Of a stretch of 64,000 nucleotides of DNA, positions 52,806-61,747 are shown piece after piece; the stretch's first letter is position 1; every line of letters starts with the position of its first letter. The translations under genes and the position numbers were made by a program. The notes under the pieces were generated by a model. It was not told where the DNA came from. It searched no databases and saw only the letters and a program-made list of their open reading frames with translations. The DNA is taken from the NCBI RefSeq assembly GCF_001425835.1, contig NZ_LMDP01000004.1, positions 124,001-188,000 on the forward strand. Reading direction: 5' to 3'. The DNA is from Afipia sp. Root123D2. GTDB taxonomy: Bacteria; Pseudomonadota; Alphaproteobacteria; Rhizobiales; Xanthobacteraceae.

Positions 52806-53504
52806 ATGAGCACCAAGCGACTGACAGGCGACATGCGCCGGCGCCAGATTCTGGACGCTGCAAAGGGCTGTTTTGCCCGCCATGGTTTTGCCGGAACCAC
52901 AACTAAGAGTGTCGCGGCTGCGGCGGGAATTTCGGAAGGGTTGCTGTTCAAGCACTTTCCGACCAAGGCGGCGCTTTATGCCGAAATTCTCGCGGAGGCA
53001 TGCGAGACCGATCCGGCGTTGAATCGGCTGCTTGGTCTTGAGCCGTCGACGGCAACGCTCGTCGTTCTCATCAGGGATATGGTGCGGCATTTTCTCAGTG
53101 CCTTCACCACCGCCGATCAGGAGGAGGCGCAGCGGTTCAGGCTGCTGATCTCGAGTTATCTCGACGACGGAGAATTTGCGCGGCTGCTCTTCGAGAAAAT
53201 CGGAGCTCTGATTGCCCCGGTTTTTACAGCTTCGCTGGATCGCGCGATCGCGGACGGGGATGCCGTGCGCGTCGCCGCAAAGCCACTCGATCTGTTCTGG
53301 TTTTCCCATCATCTGGTACAGATGGTGGCTTTGACGAGGCTGCCGCGTGCGCCGTCCTTGCCATACCCGGAGGACGGCGATCTCGAACGGCAGTTGTGTG
53401 ATTTCATTCTACGGGGAATCGGACTAAGCGGTGCGGCGGTCGCGCTTCACCTTGACCCGAAATCCTTGGATCGCGTGCAAACAAAGATTGCAGAAAGTGC
53501 CTGA
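52806..53504 (+). CDS. TetR-family regulator of the RND efflux operon
   Basis: Repressor-type protein of 232 aa. The helix-turn-helix covers about residues 10-52 (MRRRQILDAAKGCFARHGFA, TTTKSVAAAAGISEGLLFKH, FPTKAALYAEIL); the ligand-binding helices follow. I prefer ATG 52806 to the upstream GTG 52788 because the GTG would lie inside the operator and promoter; neither has a ribosome site. It is the first gene of the unit with the adaptor and pump, its stop lying two bases before the adaptor start. It presumably lifts repression when a toxic compound or pathway intermediate binds. Confidence 0.9.
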   Translation: MSTKRLTGDMRRRQILDAAKGCFARHGFAGTTTKSVAAAAGISEGLLFKHFPTKAALYAEILAEACETDPALNRLLGLEPSTATLVVLIRDMVRHFLSAFTTADQEEAQRFRLLISSYLDDGEFARLLFEKIGALIAPVFTASLDRAIADGDAVRVAAKPLDLFWFSHHLVQMVALTRLPRAPSLPYPEDGDLERQLCDFILRGIGLSGAAVALHLDPKSLDRVQTKIAESA

Positions 53505-53505
53505 T

Positions 53506-54717
53506 ATGACGATGTCGACCGAGGCTCCAGTCACCGATCGATCGCCCGAGAAAAAGCCGCTTTCCGGCTCCGGCCCCGGCAAAAGCCGCGTGCGGACCAG
53601 GCGCTGGTTCATCATCGTGGGTTCGATTCTGCTCGTGGTCGTTGGCCTGTTCTACGGCTTCAACGCCTTTCGGAGCCACATGATCGCGCAGTTCTTCGCG
53701 AACAACAAGCCGCCGCCGGTAACGGTCAGTGTTGCCGAGGCCAAGCAGGAGACGTTGCCGCATCTGCTGAAAGGCATCGGCGATCTGGCTGCCGTTCACC
53801 AGGTGGATGTGTCGTCGGACGTCAGCGGCCGCGTGACCGAGATCAAGTTCACGGCCGGAACGTCGGTCAAGAAAGGCGATCCGCTGGTTCAGTTGTTCGA
53901 TGAGCCTGAGCAGGCCGACCTTGCAAGTTACAAGGCGCAGACGGTTGCCACACTGCTTGCGCTCGATCGCGCCAAGACCTTGCTCGCCAAATCGTTTGGC
54001 CCGCAGGCGACGGTCGATCAGGCACAATCTGCCTATGATCAGGCTGCCGCCGGCGTCGCCAAGACCGAAGCGGTGATTTCGCAAAAGCTGGTGCGCGCCC
54101 CGTTCAACGGCGAACTCGGTGTGCGGAAGGTCGAGGTCGGTCAATATCTCAGTGCCGGCACGCAGATCGTGTCGTTGACGGACTTGTCGAGGGTCTACGT
54201 GAATTTCACGGCGACGGAAAAGGATCGTGCGATCCTCAAGGAAGGACAGACAGTCCAGATCGAGGTCGACGCCTATCCCGGCAGGAAGTTCGAGGGCAAG
54301 ATCACCACCATCGAGCCGCAGATCAGTAGCGACACCCGCAATATCAGGCTGCAGGGCACGATCGACAATCCCGAGAAGCTGCTGAAGCCCGGCATGTTCG
54401 CGACCACGGCCGTTGTGCTGCCGCCGGAAGCGCCGGTTGTGACGGTCCCTGAGACCGCGGTTGACTACACGCTGTATGGCGACTCGGTATTCCTCATCAA
54501 GGAAACCAAGGGTCAGGACGGCAAGTCGTCGCTGACGGCGGTACGTGAGCCGGTGACTGTCGGAACGCGTCATGATGGACGCGTTGCCATTGTAAAGGGT
54601 CTCAAGGCTGGCGATCGCGTTGTCGCCGTCGGACAGTTGAAGTTGCAGTCCGGCGCCGCCGTGGATCTTTCGAAGGACCCCGGTCCTCCGATTCCAGCAA
54701 CGCCGCCGCGTTACTAA
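53506..54717 (+). CDS. RND efflux periplasmic adaptor (membrane fusion protein)
   Basis: Adaptor of 403 aa with a cytoplasmic basic N-terminus, one membrane segment (WFIIVGSILLVVVGLFYGF), then the lipoyl-like, helical-hairpin and beta-barrel domains: LKGIGDLAAVHQVDVSSDVS, VKKGDPLVQLFDEPE, LVRAPFNGELGVRKVEVGQY and IDNPEKLLKPGMFATTAVVL. It has no lipobox, so it is held by its N-terminal helix. It joins the pump at 54740 to an outer-membrane channel not encoded here. Two start codons (53506, 53512) are possible. Confidence 0.94.
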   Translation: MTMSTEAPVTDRSPEKKPLSGSGPGKSRVRTRRWFIIVGSILLVVVGLFYGFNAFRSHMIAQFFANNKPPPVTVSVAEAKQETLPHLLKGIGDLAAVHQVDVSSDVSGRVTEIKFTAGTSVKKGDPLVQLFDEPEQADLASYKAQTVATLLALDRAKTLLAKSFGPQATVDQAQSAYDQAAAGVAKTEAVISQKLVRAPFNGELGVRKVEVGQYLSAGTQIVSLTDLSRVYVNFTATEKDRAILKEGQTVQIEVDAYPGRKFEGKITTIEPQISSDTRNIRLQGTIDNPEKLLKPGMFATTAVVLPPEAPVVTVPETAVDYTLYGDSVFLIKETKGQDGKSSLTAVREPVTVGTRHDGRVAIVKGLKAGDRVVAVGQLKLQSGAAVDLSKDPGPPIPATPPRY

Positions 54718-54739
54718 GCCAGTACGGAGCACGCGCAAA

Positions 54740-57700
54740 ATGGCGTTTACCGACATTTTCATCAAGCGGCCGGTGTTGGCACTGGTCGTCAGCCTGCTGA
54801 TCCTGCTGATCGGCTTCAAGGCGGCGACCAGCCTGCCGATCCGGCAGTATCCGAAGCTGTCGAACACCGTTGTGACCGTCACGACGGTGTATCCGGGCGC
54901 GTCTCCCGACCTGATGCAGGGCTTCATCACCCAGCCGATCGAGCAGGCAGTGGCGTCGGCGGAAGGCGTGGACTACATCACGTCATCGTCGGTGCAGGGC
55001 ACCAGCACGATTACCGTTTACGTCAAACTCAATTTCGACCCGAACCAGGCGTTGACCGAAGTTCTCGCCAAGGTGAATTCGGTCAAATACCTGATCCCGA
55101 AGGAAGCGAACGACCCGGTCATCGTGAAATCGACCGGCCAGACTACGGCCGTGATGTATCTCGGCTTCTCGAGCGATCAACTCGGCGGCCCGGCGATTTC
55201 CGATTACCTCACCCGCGTCGTGCAGCCGATCCTGTCGACAGTTGAAGGTGTGGCGTCTGCCGATATTCTCGGCGGCCAGACCTTTGCGATGCGTTTGTGG
55301 CTCGATCCGGCGCGAATGGCCGGACGCGGCGTCTCTGCCGCGGATATCGCCGCGGCGATCCAGGCCAACAACTATCAGGCCGCGGCCGGACAGACCAAGG
55401 GCTACTACATCGTCTCCAACGTGACGACCAATACCGACCTGAACAATGTCGACCAGTTCAAGCGCATGGTGATCAAGGCCAAGGACGGCGGCCTTGTGCG
55501 CATGGAAGATGTGGCTACCGTCGATCTGGATGCACAGAGCACCGATGCGAGTGTCGCGCTCAACGGTCAGCATGCCATCTTCATTGGCGTGCAGTCGACG
55601 CCGCAAGGCAATCCGCTCAACATCGTCAAGGGCGTGCGGGCCTTGTTCCCGGACATCGAGCGCAATCTGCCGCCCACGCTCAAGATGACCGTCGCTTACG
55701 ACTCGACCAAATTCATTCAGTCGTCGATCGACGAGGTCGAAAAGACGCTGGGTGAAGCGGTTCTCATCGTTATCGTCGTGATCTTCCTGTTCCTGGCATC
55801 CTTCCGGTCCGTCATCATTCCGGTGGTGACGATACCGCTGTCGCTGATCGGTGTTTGCTCGCTGATGCTGGTGATGGGATTCAGCCTCAATCTGCTGACG
55901 CTGTTGGCGATGGTGCTGGCCATCGGCTTGGTGGTCGACGACGCGATCGTGGTGGTGGAGAATATCCACCGCCATCTCGAAGAAGGGAAATCACCGGTTC
56001 AAGCTTCGCTGCAAGGTGCGCGAGAGATCGTCGGGCCGGTCATTTCGATGACGATCACGCTGGCCGCGGTCTATGCGCCGATCGGGTTCTTAGGTGGATT
56101 GACGGGTTCGCTGTTCCGCGAATTTGCGTTTACGCTAGCCGGCGCCGTGATCGTGTCGGGCGTCATCGCGCTGACGCTGTCGCCGATGATGTGCTCGGTT
56201 CTGCTCAATCATGTCGAACAGGGCCGGTTCGCGAAGAAAGTCGATACGGTGTTCCGGTCGATGACGCGGGGCTATGGCCGGCTGCTCGACCGCTCGCTCG
56301 ACTATCGTCCGGTCACCGCGCTGTTTGCCGTGGTGATTCTCGGGCTGGTTGGATTCCTTTACATGAACACCAGCAAGGAATTGGCGCCGGAAGAAGATCA
56401 GGGCATCCTGTTCTCGGTGACCAAGTCGCCCAAGTACGCCAACATCGACTACGCCAATTATTACGGTGAGAAGCTCGATCACGCGTTCGCGAAGTTTCCG
56501 GAAACCGACCTGAGATTCATCCTCAACGGTGTGCCGACGCCTGGTCAGGGTATCGCGGGCATGATCCTGAAGCCATGGGATGAGCGTACGCGCTCCTCGA
56601 CGTCGCTAAAACAGGACGTTCAGAACGAACTCAACAAGATCGAAGGCACTCAGGCTTTCGTCTTTAACCTGCCGCCGCTGCCGGGCGGGCCAGGTGGCCT
56701 GCCGGTGCAGATGGTCATCAATTCGACCAACGGCTTCCAGCAGGTCTATGAGCAGATGGAGAAGCTGAAGGCTGCCGCGCGCCAAAGCGGCTTGTTCATC
56801 GTTTCCGACAGCGACCTCAACTTCAACCAGCCGGTGGTCCGGGTAAAGATCGATCGCGTGAAGGCGAGCGATCTCGGGATCAACATGGCGTCGGTCGGCA
56901 ACACGCTCGCGTTGATGCTTGGCGGCAATTATATCAACCGCTTCAATCTGCAGGGCCGTTCGTATCAGGTGATCCCGCAGGTGCCGCGCGAATTGCGAAT
57001 CTCGCCGGAGGCGCTTGAGCGCTTCTATGCTACGACATCGACCGGGCAGCAGGTGCCTCTTTCAACGATCGTGTCGGTGGAAAACGCGACCGATCCGAAC
57101 GCGCTGACGCATTACAACCAGCTCAACTCCGCAACCTTCCAGGCGGTGCCGATGCCCGGCGTGACTGTCGGCAAGGCTGTCGAGTTCCTGGAGAGCGAGG
57201 CCAAGAAGCTGCCAGCGGGATATAGCCACGACTATCTGGCCGACTCCCGGCAATATGTGCAGGAAGGCAATCAGCTTGCAGTCGCGTTCGGGTTTGCGCT
57301 CATCATCATCTTCCTGGTGCTGGCGGCGCAGTTCGAAAGTCTGCGCGATCCGCTGGTCATCCTGATCAGCGTGCCGATGGCGATCAGTGGAGCGCTTATT
57401 CCGCTGTTCTTCGGGCTGGCGACGATCAACATCTATACCCAGGTCGGATTGCTGACGTTGATCGGGCTGATCAGTAAGCACGGCATCCTGATGGTGGAGT
57501 TCGCCAACGAGCTTCAGCTCAAGGAAGGCCTCGATCGCCGCTCCGCCATCGAGCAGGCGGCGCGGGTTCGGCTGCGGCCGATCCTGATGACGACGGCGGC
57601 GATGGTCACCGGCCTGCTGCCGCTGTTGACCGCGAGCGGAGCGGGCGCTGCGAGCCGGTTCTCGATCGGTCTCGTCGTCGTTTCCGGCATGTCGATCGGG

Positions 57701-57820
57701 ACGCTGTTCACGCTGTTCGTGCTGCCGGCGGTTTACGTCGCGATCGCAACCGACCATTCGCGCAATGCCCAATCGCAGCGTGCGAAGGACATCGCGGATT
57801 TCGAACTCAGCAGGGCATAA
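54740..57820 (+). CDS. RND multidrug efflux pump, inner-membrane transporter
   Basis: Proton-driven transporter of 1026 aa, AcrB/MexB family, twelve membrane segments and two large periplasmic loops. It opens FTDIFIKRPVLALVVSLLIL and contains the proton-relay Asp pair in AIGLVVDDAIVVVENIHRH, as in drug rather than metal RND pumps. LTLIGLISKHGILMVEFANE and RLRPILMTTAAMVTGLLPLL lie in the second half. It is the last gene of the TetR operon; transcription should stop at the hairpin at 57862. Confidence 0.96.
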   Translation: MAFTDIFIKRPVLALVVSLLILLIGFKAATSLPIRQYPKLSNTVVTVTTVYPGASPDLMQGFITQPIEQAVASAEGVDYITSSSVQGTSTITVYVKLNFDPNQALTEVLAKVNSVKYLIPKEANDPVIVKSTGQTTAVMYLGFSSDQLGGPAISDYLTRVVQPILSTVEGVASADILGGQTFAMRLWLDPARMAGRGVSAADIAAAIQANNYQAAAGQTKGYYIVSNVTTNTDLNNVDQFKRMVIKAKDGGLVRMEDVATVDLDAQSTDASVALNGQHAIFIGVQSTPQGNPLNIVKGVRALFPDIERNLPPTLKMTVAYDSTKFIQSSIDEVEKTLGEAVLIVIVVIFLFLASFRSVIIPVVTIPLSLIGVCSLMLVMGFSLNLLTLLAMVLAIGLVVDDAIVVVENIHRHLEEGKSPVQASLQGAREIVGPVISMTITLAAVYAPIGFLGGLTGSLFREFAFTLAGAVIVSGVIALTLSPMMCSVLLNHVEQGRFAKKVDTVFRSMTRGYGRLLDRSLDYRPVTALFAVVILGLVGFLYMNTSKELAPEEDQGILFSVTKSPKYANIDYANYYGEKLDHAFAKFPETDLRFILNGVPTPGQGIAGMILKPWDERTRSSTSLKQDVQNELNKIEGTQAFVFNLPPLPGGPGGLPVQMVINSTNGFQQVYEQMEKLKAAARQSGLFIVSDSDLNFNQPVVRVKIDRVKASDLGINMASVGNTLALMLGGNYINRFNLQGRSYQVIPQVPRELRISPEALERFYATTSTGQQVPLSTIVSVENATDPNALTHYNQLNSATFQAVPMPGVTVGKAVEFLESEAKKLPAGYSHDYLADSRQYVQEGNQLAVAFGFALIIIFLVLAAQFESLRDPLVILISVPMAISGALIPLFFGLATINIYTQVGLLTLIGLISKHGILMVEFANELQLKEGLDRRSAIEQAARVRLRPILMTTAAMVTGLLPLLTASGAGAASRFSIGLVVVSGMSIGTLFTLFVLPAVYVAIATDHSRNAQSQRAKDIADFELSRA

Positions 57821-57831
57821 GGTTTAATCGG

Positions 57832-59037
57832 TCAGGCTTTTTCGCCAAGCAACGTCAAAGTGGCCCGCTCGAATTTTTCGAGCGGGCCTTTGTTTTTCAG
57901 ACTTGTTTGCTTCAGGAGGGTGCGGTGGTCTGCGCCCGCGTCGGCTGCGCGTTGCGCAAGGGCATCGTCTTCGAGCATCCCGACGACGATATCGGATGAA
58001 ATACGAGTTGCCGGATCGTAGCCGGGAATCGTGCGCCCCAATCCGGCTCGCGCCAGCGCCCGGCCGTTCAACTCCTGCTCGATATGTCCGGCGATGATCA
58101 ATTGTGGGACGCCGGCGGCGATGGCGTGGGAGGCAACGCCGCTGCCGCCGAGATGGACGGTCAGACGGGCGTGGGATAGCGCATCGGTGAGCGCGAACGG
58201 TTGATCATAAATCTGCGCGCCGGACATCGTCAGATCGGTGCGTTCTGCGTCGGACAGTTCAGATGCGTGGATGTGAACACGCGGCGCGAACGGTCGCAGC
58301 GCATCGACGATGTCGCGATGGATTGCGACGCCGGGCGCGAGATAGACGAGGATGCGATCGGCATCGGCGCGACGCGGGAGAGGAGGGTGATCGAGAGCCG
58401 GGCTATCGACAGGCTCGATCCGCTCCGATGCATAGGGATCGAGGAGAGGGAATGTTTCGACGATGCGCGCGTCGGCTTCGAACAGTTGCGTCAGGCGGCC
58501 GAGCCGCTGTGCGCCGACCGATCTGGCTGCATTGTTGACGGCTGCAAGCACGTCGGCCTCATCCCAACGCGGCGGAGCAAGATCGTGCAATGGCGGGAAT
58601 TTTGCCATCTCGCTCGGCGGCAGGCTGAAGCCATTGCCGATCAGGATCATCGGAATTCGTCCGCGCGCGACCAGTGCCGCCGCAGGAGCATAGTCGCCGA
58701 TAACGAGATCCGGCCGAACTGCCGCAATGATCTCGCTCCACTGCCGCAGCACCTCGGTGAAGGCGGCCTCGTTCATCAAGCCGCATTCGGCGAGATTGTC
58801 ACCCATGGTGGCGGAAGACCCGGCCTGACGTTGCGCCGAACTGAGCCAGTCTCCCGGCCATGGTGGGGCCTGGAGGATCGCGACGCCAAGATCGAGCAGA
58901 CCTTGCGCGGCCACGTAGTTTCTCACCACGGCGATAAGCCGCACGTCGTGACGTCGAAGGCTGGCCGCGTAGCGCCGCAACGCGACGGCATGGCCTGTTC
59001 CTGCACCGAGCTCCCAAGCCAGAAGAGCTGTTTTCAT
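57832..59037 (-). CDS. UDP-glycosyltransferase-like protein (GT1/MGT type)
   Basis: Glycosyltransferase of 401 aa with GT-B fold. It starts KTALLAWELGAGTGHAVALR, and the C-terminal donor-site stretch HLGGSGVASHAIAAGVPQL matches the HGGxGT-type motif of UDP-glucuronosyltransferase/MGT enzymes; DYAPAAALVARGRIPMILIG lies mid-protein. I take ATG 59037; an upstream in-frame ATG (59109) adds a stretch without family likeness. No ribosome site is clear for either. The last 20 or so codons contain the convergent RND terminator hairpin. The acceptor is unknown. Confidence 0.8.
   Translation of the reverse strand: MKTALLAWELGAGTGHAVALRRYAASLRRHDVRLIAVVRNYVAAQGLLDLGVAILQAPPWPGDWLSSAQRQAGSSATMGDNLAECGLMNEAAFTEVLRQWSEIIAAVRPDLVIGDYAPAAALVARGRIPMILIGNGFSLPPSEMAKFPPLHDLAPPRWDEADVLAAVNNAARSVGAQRLGRLTQLFEADARIVETFPLLDPYASERIEPVDSPALDHPPLPRRADADRILVYLAPGVAIHRDIVDALRPFAPRVHIHASELSDAERTDLTMSGAQIYDQPFALTDALSHARLTVHLGGSGVASHAIAAGVPQLIIAGHIEQELNGRALARAGLGRTIPGYDPATRISSDIVVGMLEDDALAQRAADAGADHRTLLKQTSLKNKGPLEKFERATLTLLGEKA
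57862..57897 (+). terminator. Rho-independent terminator of the RND operon, inside the convergent gene
   Basis: GGCCCGCTCGAA pairs with TTCGAGCGGGCC (12 perfect pairs, 3-nt loop, 57862-57888), followed on the plus strand by TTTGTTTTT. It lies 42 bp after the RND pump stop. The minus strand lacks a T-run, so it acts in one direction. It lies within the 3' coding end of the glycosyltransferase, where it encodes part of KGPLEKFERATL. Confidence 0.92.
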
Positions 59038-59413
59038 AAAGGGAGTATCCGCGCGCGGCTCGCAAAAATCAGATTCGAAAGTGCAACCAATTCCGCCGTC
59101 ATCACACAAGGCCCGGATGCGATAAAGAACGAGCGGCGATTGTGAAATCGCCCTCTCTCACCAGCGCAGGATGCAGGATTAAGTTTAAGTCCCACAAGTG
59201 TTTTTCCGGGCGGCGTTCGCGCTATTCCGCCTTTCGGACGCGCGTGTTGGCTGCATCCACCGAGTGGACAAAGTGTCGCAGTGCACCTGCGAAGCACGCG
59301 TTTTCCTGCCGTCGTGTGATAAATCCGCCACGGAATCCGAAAGGGCGACCGTTGAATGGGCGGTATTTTTATGATTGTTGAACCTATTGGCCCTTGGGCG
59401 AGACTATTTCATC
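59038..59413. other. 376-bp divergent intergenic region
   Basis: The gap separates the glycosyltransferase and the outer-membrane protein, which point away from each other. It holds a perfect 7-4-7 inverted repeat GGCGATT-GTGA-AATCGCC (59135-59152) and a TATGAT (59370-59375) that could be a -10 for the gene at 59414, though no matching -35 is seen. I find no gene, RNA or repeat element in it. Confidence 0.5.
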
Positions 59414-60784
59414 ATGAGTTTGCGTTTACATTTGATGATTGCTGTTCACCGCGCGTTGCGGGCGCGTGGGCTTGTGCCGTTCGTTCTCTCGGCGTTCGTC
59501 GGGCTTTGCGCTCAAACCGCGGCCGTCAGCGCACAGGATGCAACAGAGCAGCAGCGGCTGTTCGAGCAGATGGTGCGGCAGCCGTCCAATCATGAACTGA
59601 CATTTGATTTCGTGCGCGTGGCAACTGCACGCGGCGACTACGAAGCGGCGATCGGCGCACTTGAACGCCTGATGTTCTACAATCCGAAACTGACGCGCGT
59701 AAAATACGAGCTGGGCGCGCTGTATTTCCGGCTTGGCTCGTATGAAATGGCCAAGCGTTATTTTCGTGAAGCGCTTGCCAGTCCCGATCTCGATCCGGTG
59801 ACGCGGGTGCGGATCGAAACGTATCTCCCCGATGCAGAGAAGCAGACCCAGGCGAGCCGCCTGTCCGGTTTCGTCCAGACGGGCATTCGTTCGCAGACCA
59901 ATGCGAGCTTCGCGCCGAGCACCGGCACGATCCGTCTCGGCGGACAGGATCTTGCGCTGTTGCCGACCGCCCAGAAGAAGAGCGACATCAACTGGTTCGG
60001 ACTCGCGGGCATCAGTCATGACTACGACCTCGGCAACCAGCGCGGTGACGTTCTTGAAACGCGCTTCGCCGGCTATTTGACGCAGCAGCAGCACTTCGAC
60101 CAGTTGAGTGTCGGTTTGTTCGACATCAGCTTCGGGCCGCGTCTTGCGCTCGCGCCGGAATATCTCCCGGGCGTGACGATCAAGCCTTACGTTGTCGGCG
60201 GCAACACCTGGATCGACGGTGCATCATATATGTCGTCGGTTGGCGCGGGCGTCGCTATCAAGGTGCCGGTCAATGACCGTTTCACGTTCGGGCCGGATTT
60301 CGAGTGGCGGCATGCCGATTTCCGGACCGGCGATGTCAATCCGGTATCCGGCTTCAATACCGGCGACTGGTACACGACCGCTCTTGCGACGTCGTTCCGG
60401 ATTTCGCAAAGCGTCAATCTCGATGCACGCGGCCTCTATCGTCGCGGCGATTCAGCATTCACGTTTCAGTCATTCGATCAGTGGGCCGCGGAAGCCGCGC
60501 TGACGTTCGAGTTTGCGCCGCCGTGGGCGATGATTCCGCGTAACTGGAGCGTTTCGCCGTTCGTCAAATTCATTGAGACGAGCTTCGACGCACCCAATCC
60601 GTTCCTCGATCCGTTCACGGCCCGCCGTGACCAGCAATGGTCTGTGGGTGCCATGTTCAACGCGCCGATCACCCGAACCTTCGGCGTGTCGGCCGCGATC
60701 CAGTACGATCACGTCAATTCGTCGCTGCCGAACTACCGGCTGAATAATTTCTCGGTCATGTTCGGCCCCACGGCCCGATTCTGA
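59414..60784 (+). CDS. Outer-membrane beta-barrel protein with N-terminal TPR repeats
   Basis: Protein of about 456 aa with a signal peptide (PFVLSAFVGLCAQTAAVSAQ, cut near residue 41), a helical TPR-like region (FDFVRVATARGDYEAAIGAL, LGALYFRLGSYEMAKRYF, about 60-135) and a long C-terminal half of alternating aromatic and polar residues ending ...FSVMFGPTARF. A final Phe and the beta pattern indicate an outer-membrane barrel, perhaps of the Slam/DUF560 shape. An in-frame TTG at 59375 is an alternative start. The next gene, 10 bp on, encodes a secreted FecR-domain protein, so the two likely function together at the cell surface. Confidence 0.7.
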   Translation: MSLRLHLMIAVHRALRARGLVPFVLSAFVGLCAQTAAVSAQDATEQQRLFEQMVRQPSNHELTFDFVRVATARGDYEAAIGALERLMFYNPKLTRVKYELGALYFRLGSYEMAKRYFREALASPDLDPVTRVRIETYLPDAEKQTQASRLSGFVQTGIRSQTNASFAPSTGTIRLGGQDLALLPTAQKKSDINWFGLAGISHDYDLGNQRGDVLETRFAGYLTQQQHFDQLSVGLFDISFGPRLALAPEYLPGVTIKPYVVGGNTWIDGASYMSSVGAGVAIKVPVNDRFTFGPDFEWRHADFRTGDVNPVSGFNTGDWYTTALATSFRISQSVNLDARGLYRRGDSAFTFQSFDQWAAEAALTFEFAPPWAMIPRNWSVSPFVKFIETSFDAPNPFLDPFTARRDQQWSVGAMFNAPITRTFGVSAAIQYDHVNSSLPNYRLNNFSVMFGPTARF

Positions 60785-60794
60785 GGTAATCGCC

Positions 60795-61733
60795 ATGCAT
60801 CCGCGCGTGCGTTCCTGCCTGACTCAGTTGCTGACGGTGCTGCTCTCCACCGCCGCGCCGCTCATGCGCGCGGAAGCGCAGATTGTCGGCCGCGTTACGG
60901 CCGTTAATCCGGATGCGTCCGGCACGCCGCCGGGCGCCGGTTCGCGTATGCTCGCCATCGGCACCAACGTCATCCACAAGGAGCGGGTCAAGACCTCCAC
61001 CAACGGGTCGACGCAAATTCTGTTTCCCGATCAATCGACACTGAATGTCGGCCGCAACAGCAACATCGTGATCGACGAGTTCGTCTACGATCCCAACGCC
61101 GGCACCGGCAAGATGGTGGCGAGCGTCGGGAAGGGCGTGCTGCGCTTTGTCGGCGGCCAGATCAGCCACACGGCCGGCATCACTATCAAGACGCCGGTCG
61201 CGACTCTCGGTATTCGTGGCGGTGTGGCGACGGTGGTCTATCCGGTCACGCCTGACATCGCGTCGTCGATTCCGAACATTGCCAGTGGCAATGGGCAGCT
61301 CGTCATCGGGCATGTTGGGACGGTGACGATCCGCAACAACACAGGCTCGGTCACGCTGCGTCCTGGGTTTGCGGCCTACGTCACCGGCCCGAACGACCCA
61401 ATCCCCGAGCCATTCCGGATTCCGGATTCGGTTCTGCAGATCATCATGGCCAAGCTGACCAGCGGTCCCGGCCAGACCGGCGGTGTGCGGGATTTGCCGA
61501 CGGATTCGATGGCTGCGCGCGTGGGTTACGGGACGACCAATCTGAATGATCCGGCGCATCCGCCCGGGACTGACCCGCTCGGCTATTTCTCGATTTTCGA
61601 CGGCGGCAACAGCCTGGCTCAAAACAAGTCGCAATCGAACCAGACCACCCAGACCGTGCCGCCGGCAGCAGCGCCGCCGCCGTCATCGCCTCCGCCGAGC
61701 TGCCCGCCGCTCTACGGTTGTGGCGGCATTTAA
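60795..61733 (+). CDS. Secreted FecR-domain protein with Pro-rich tail
   Basis: Exported protein of 312 aa. Signal peptide LTVLLSTAAPLMRAEAQ (cut near residue 29), then a FecR-like beta domain: IGTNVIHKERVKTSTNGSTQ, LFPDQSTLNVGRNSNIVID, TPVATLGIRGGVATVVYP. The C-terminus is low complexity, rich in Gln, Asn and Pro with Cys near the end. It has no transmembrane anti-sigma part, so it is not a classical FecR regulator. Paired with the barrel protein upstream, it may be its exported partner. Confidence 0.75.
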   Translation: MHPRVRSCLTQLLTVLLSTAAPLMRAEAQIVGRVTAVNPDASGTPPGAGSRMLAIGTNVIHKERVKTSTNGSTQILFPDQSTLNVGRNSNIVIDEFVYDPNAGTGKMVASVGKGVLRFVGGQISHTAGITIKTPVATLGIRGGVATVVYPVTPDIASSIPNIASGNGQLVIGHVGTVTIRNNTGSVTLRPGFAAYVTGPNDPIPEPFRIPDSVLQIIMAKLTSGPGQTGGVRDLPTDSMAARVGYGTTNLNDPAHPPGTDPLGYFSIFDGGNSLAQNKSQSNQTTQTVPPAAAPPPSSPPPSCPPLYGCGGI

Positions 61734-61747
61734 TGGCCGCTTGACGA

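Noticed and set aside
59119-59125. Additional CGATAAA half-site
   Set aside because: It has no palindromic left arm and lies far from the first island, so I do not count it as an operator.
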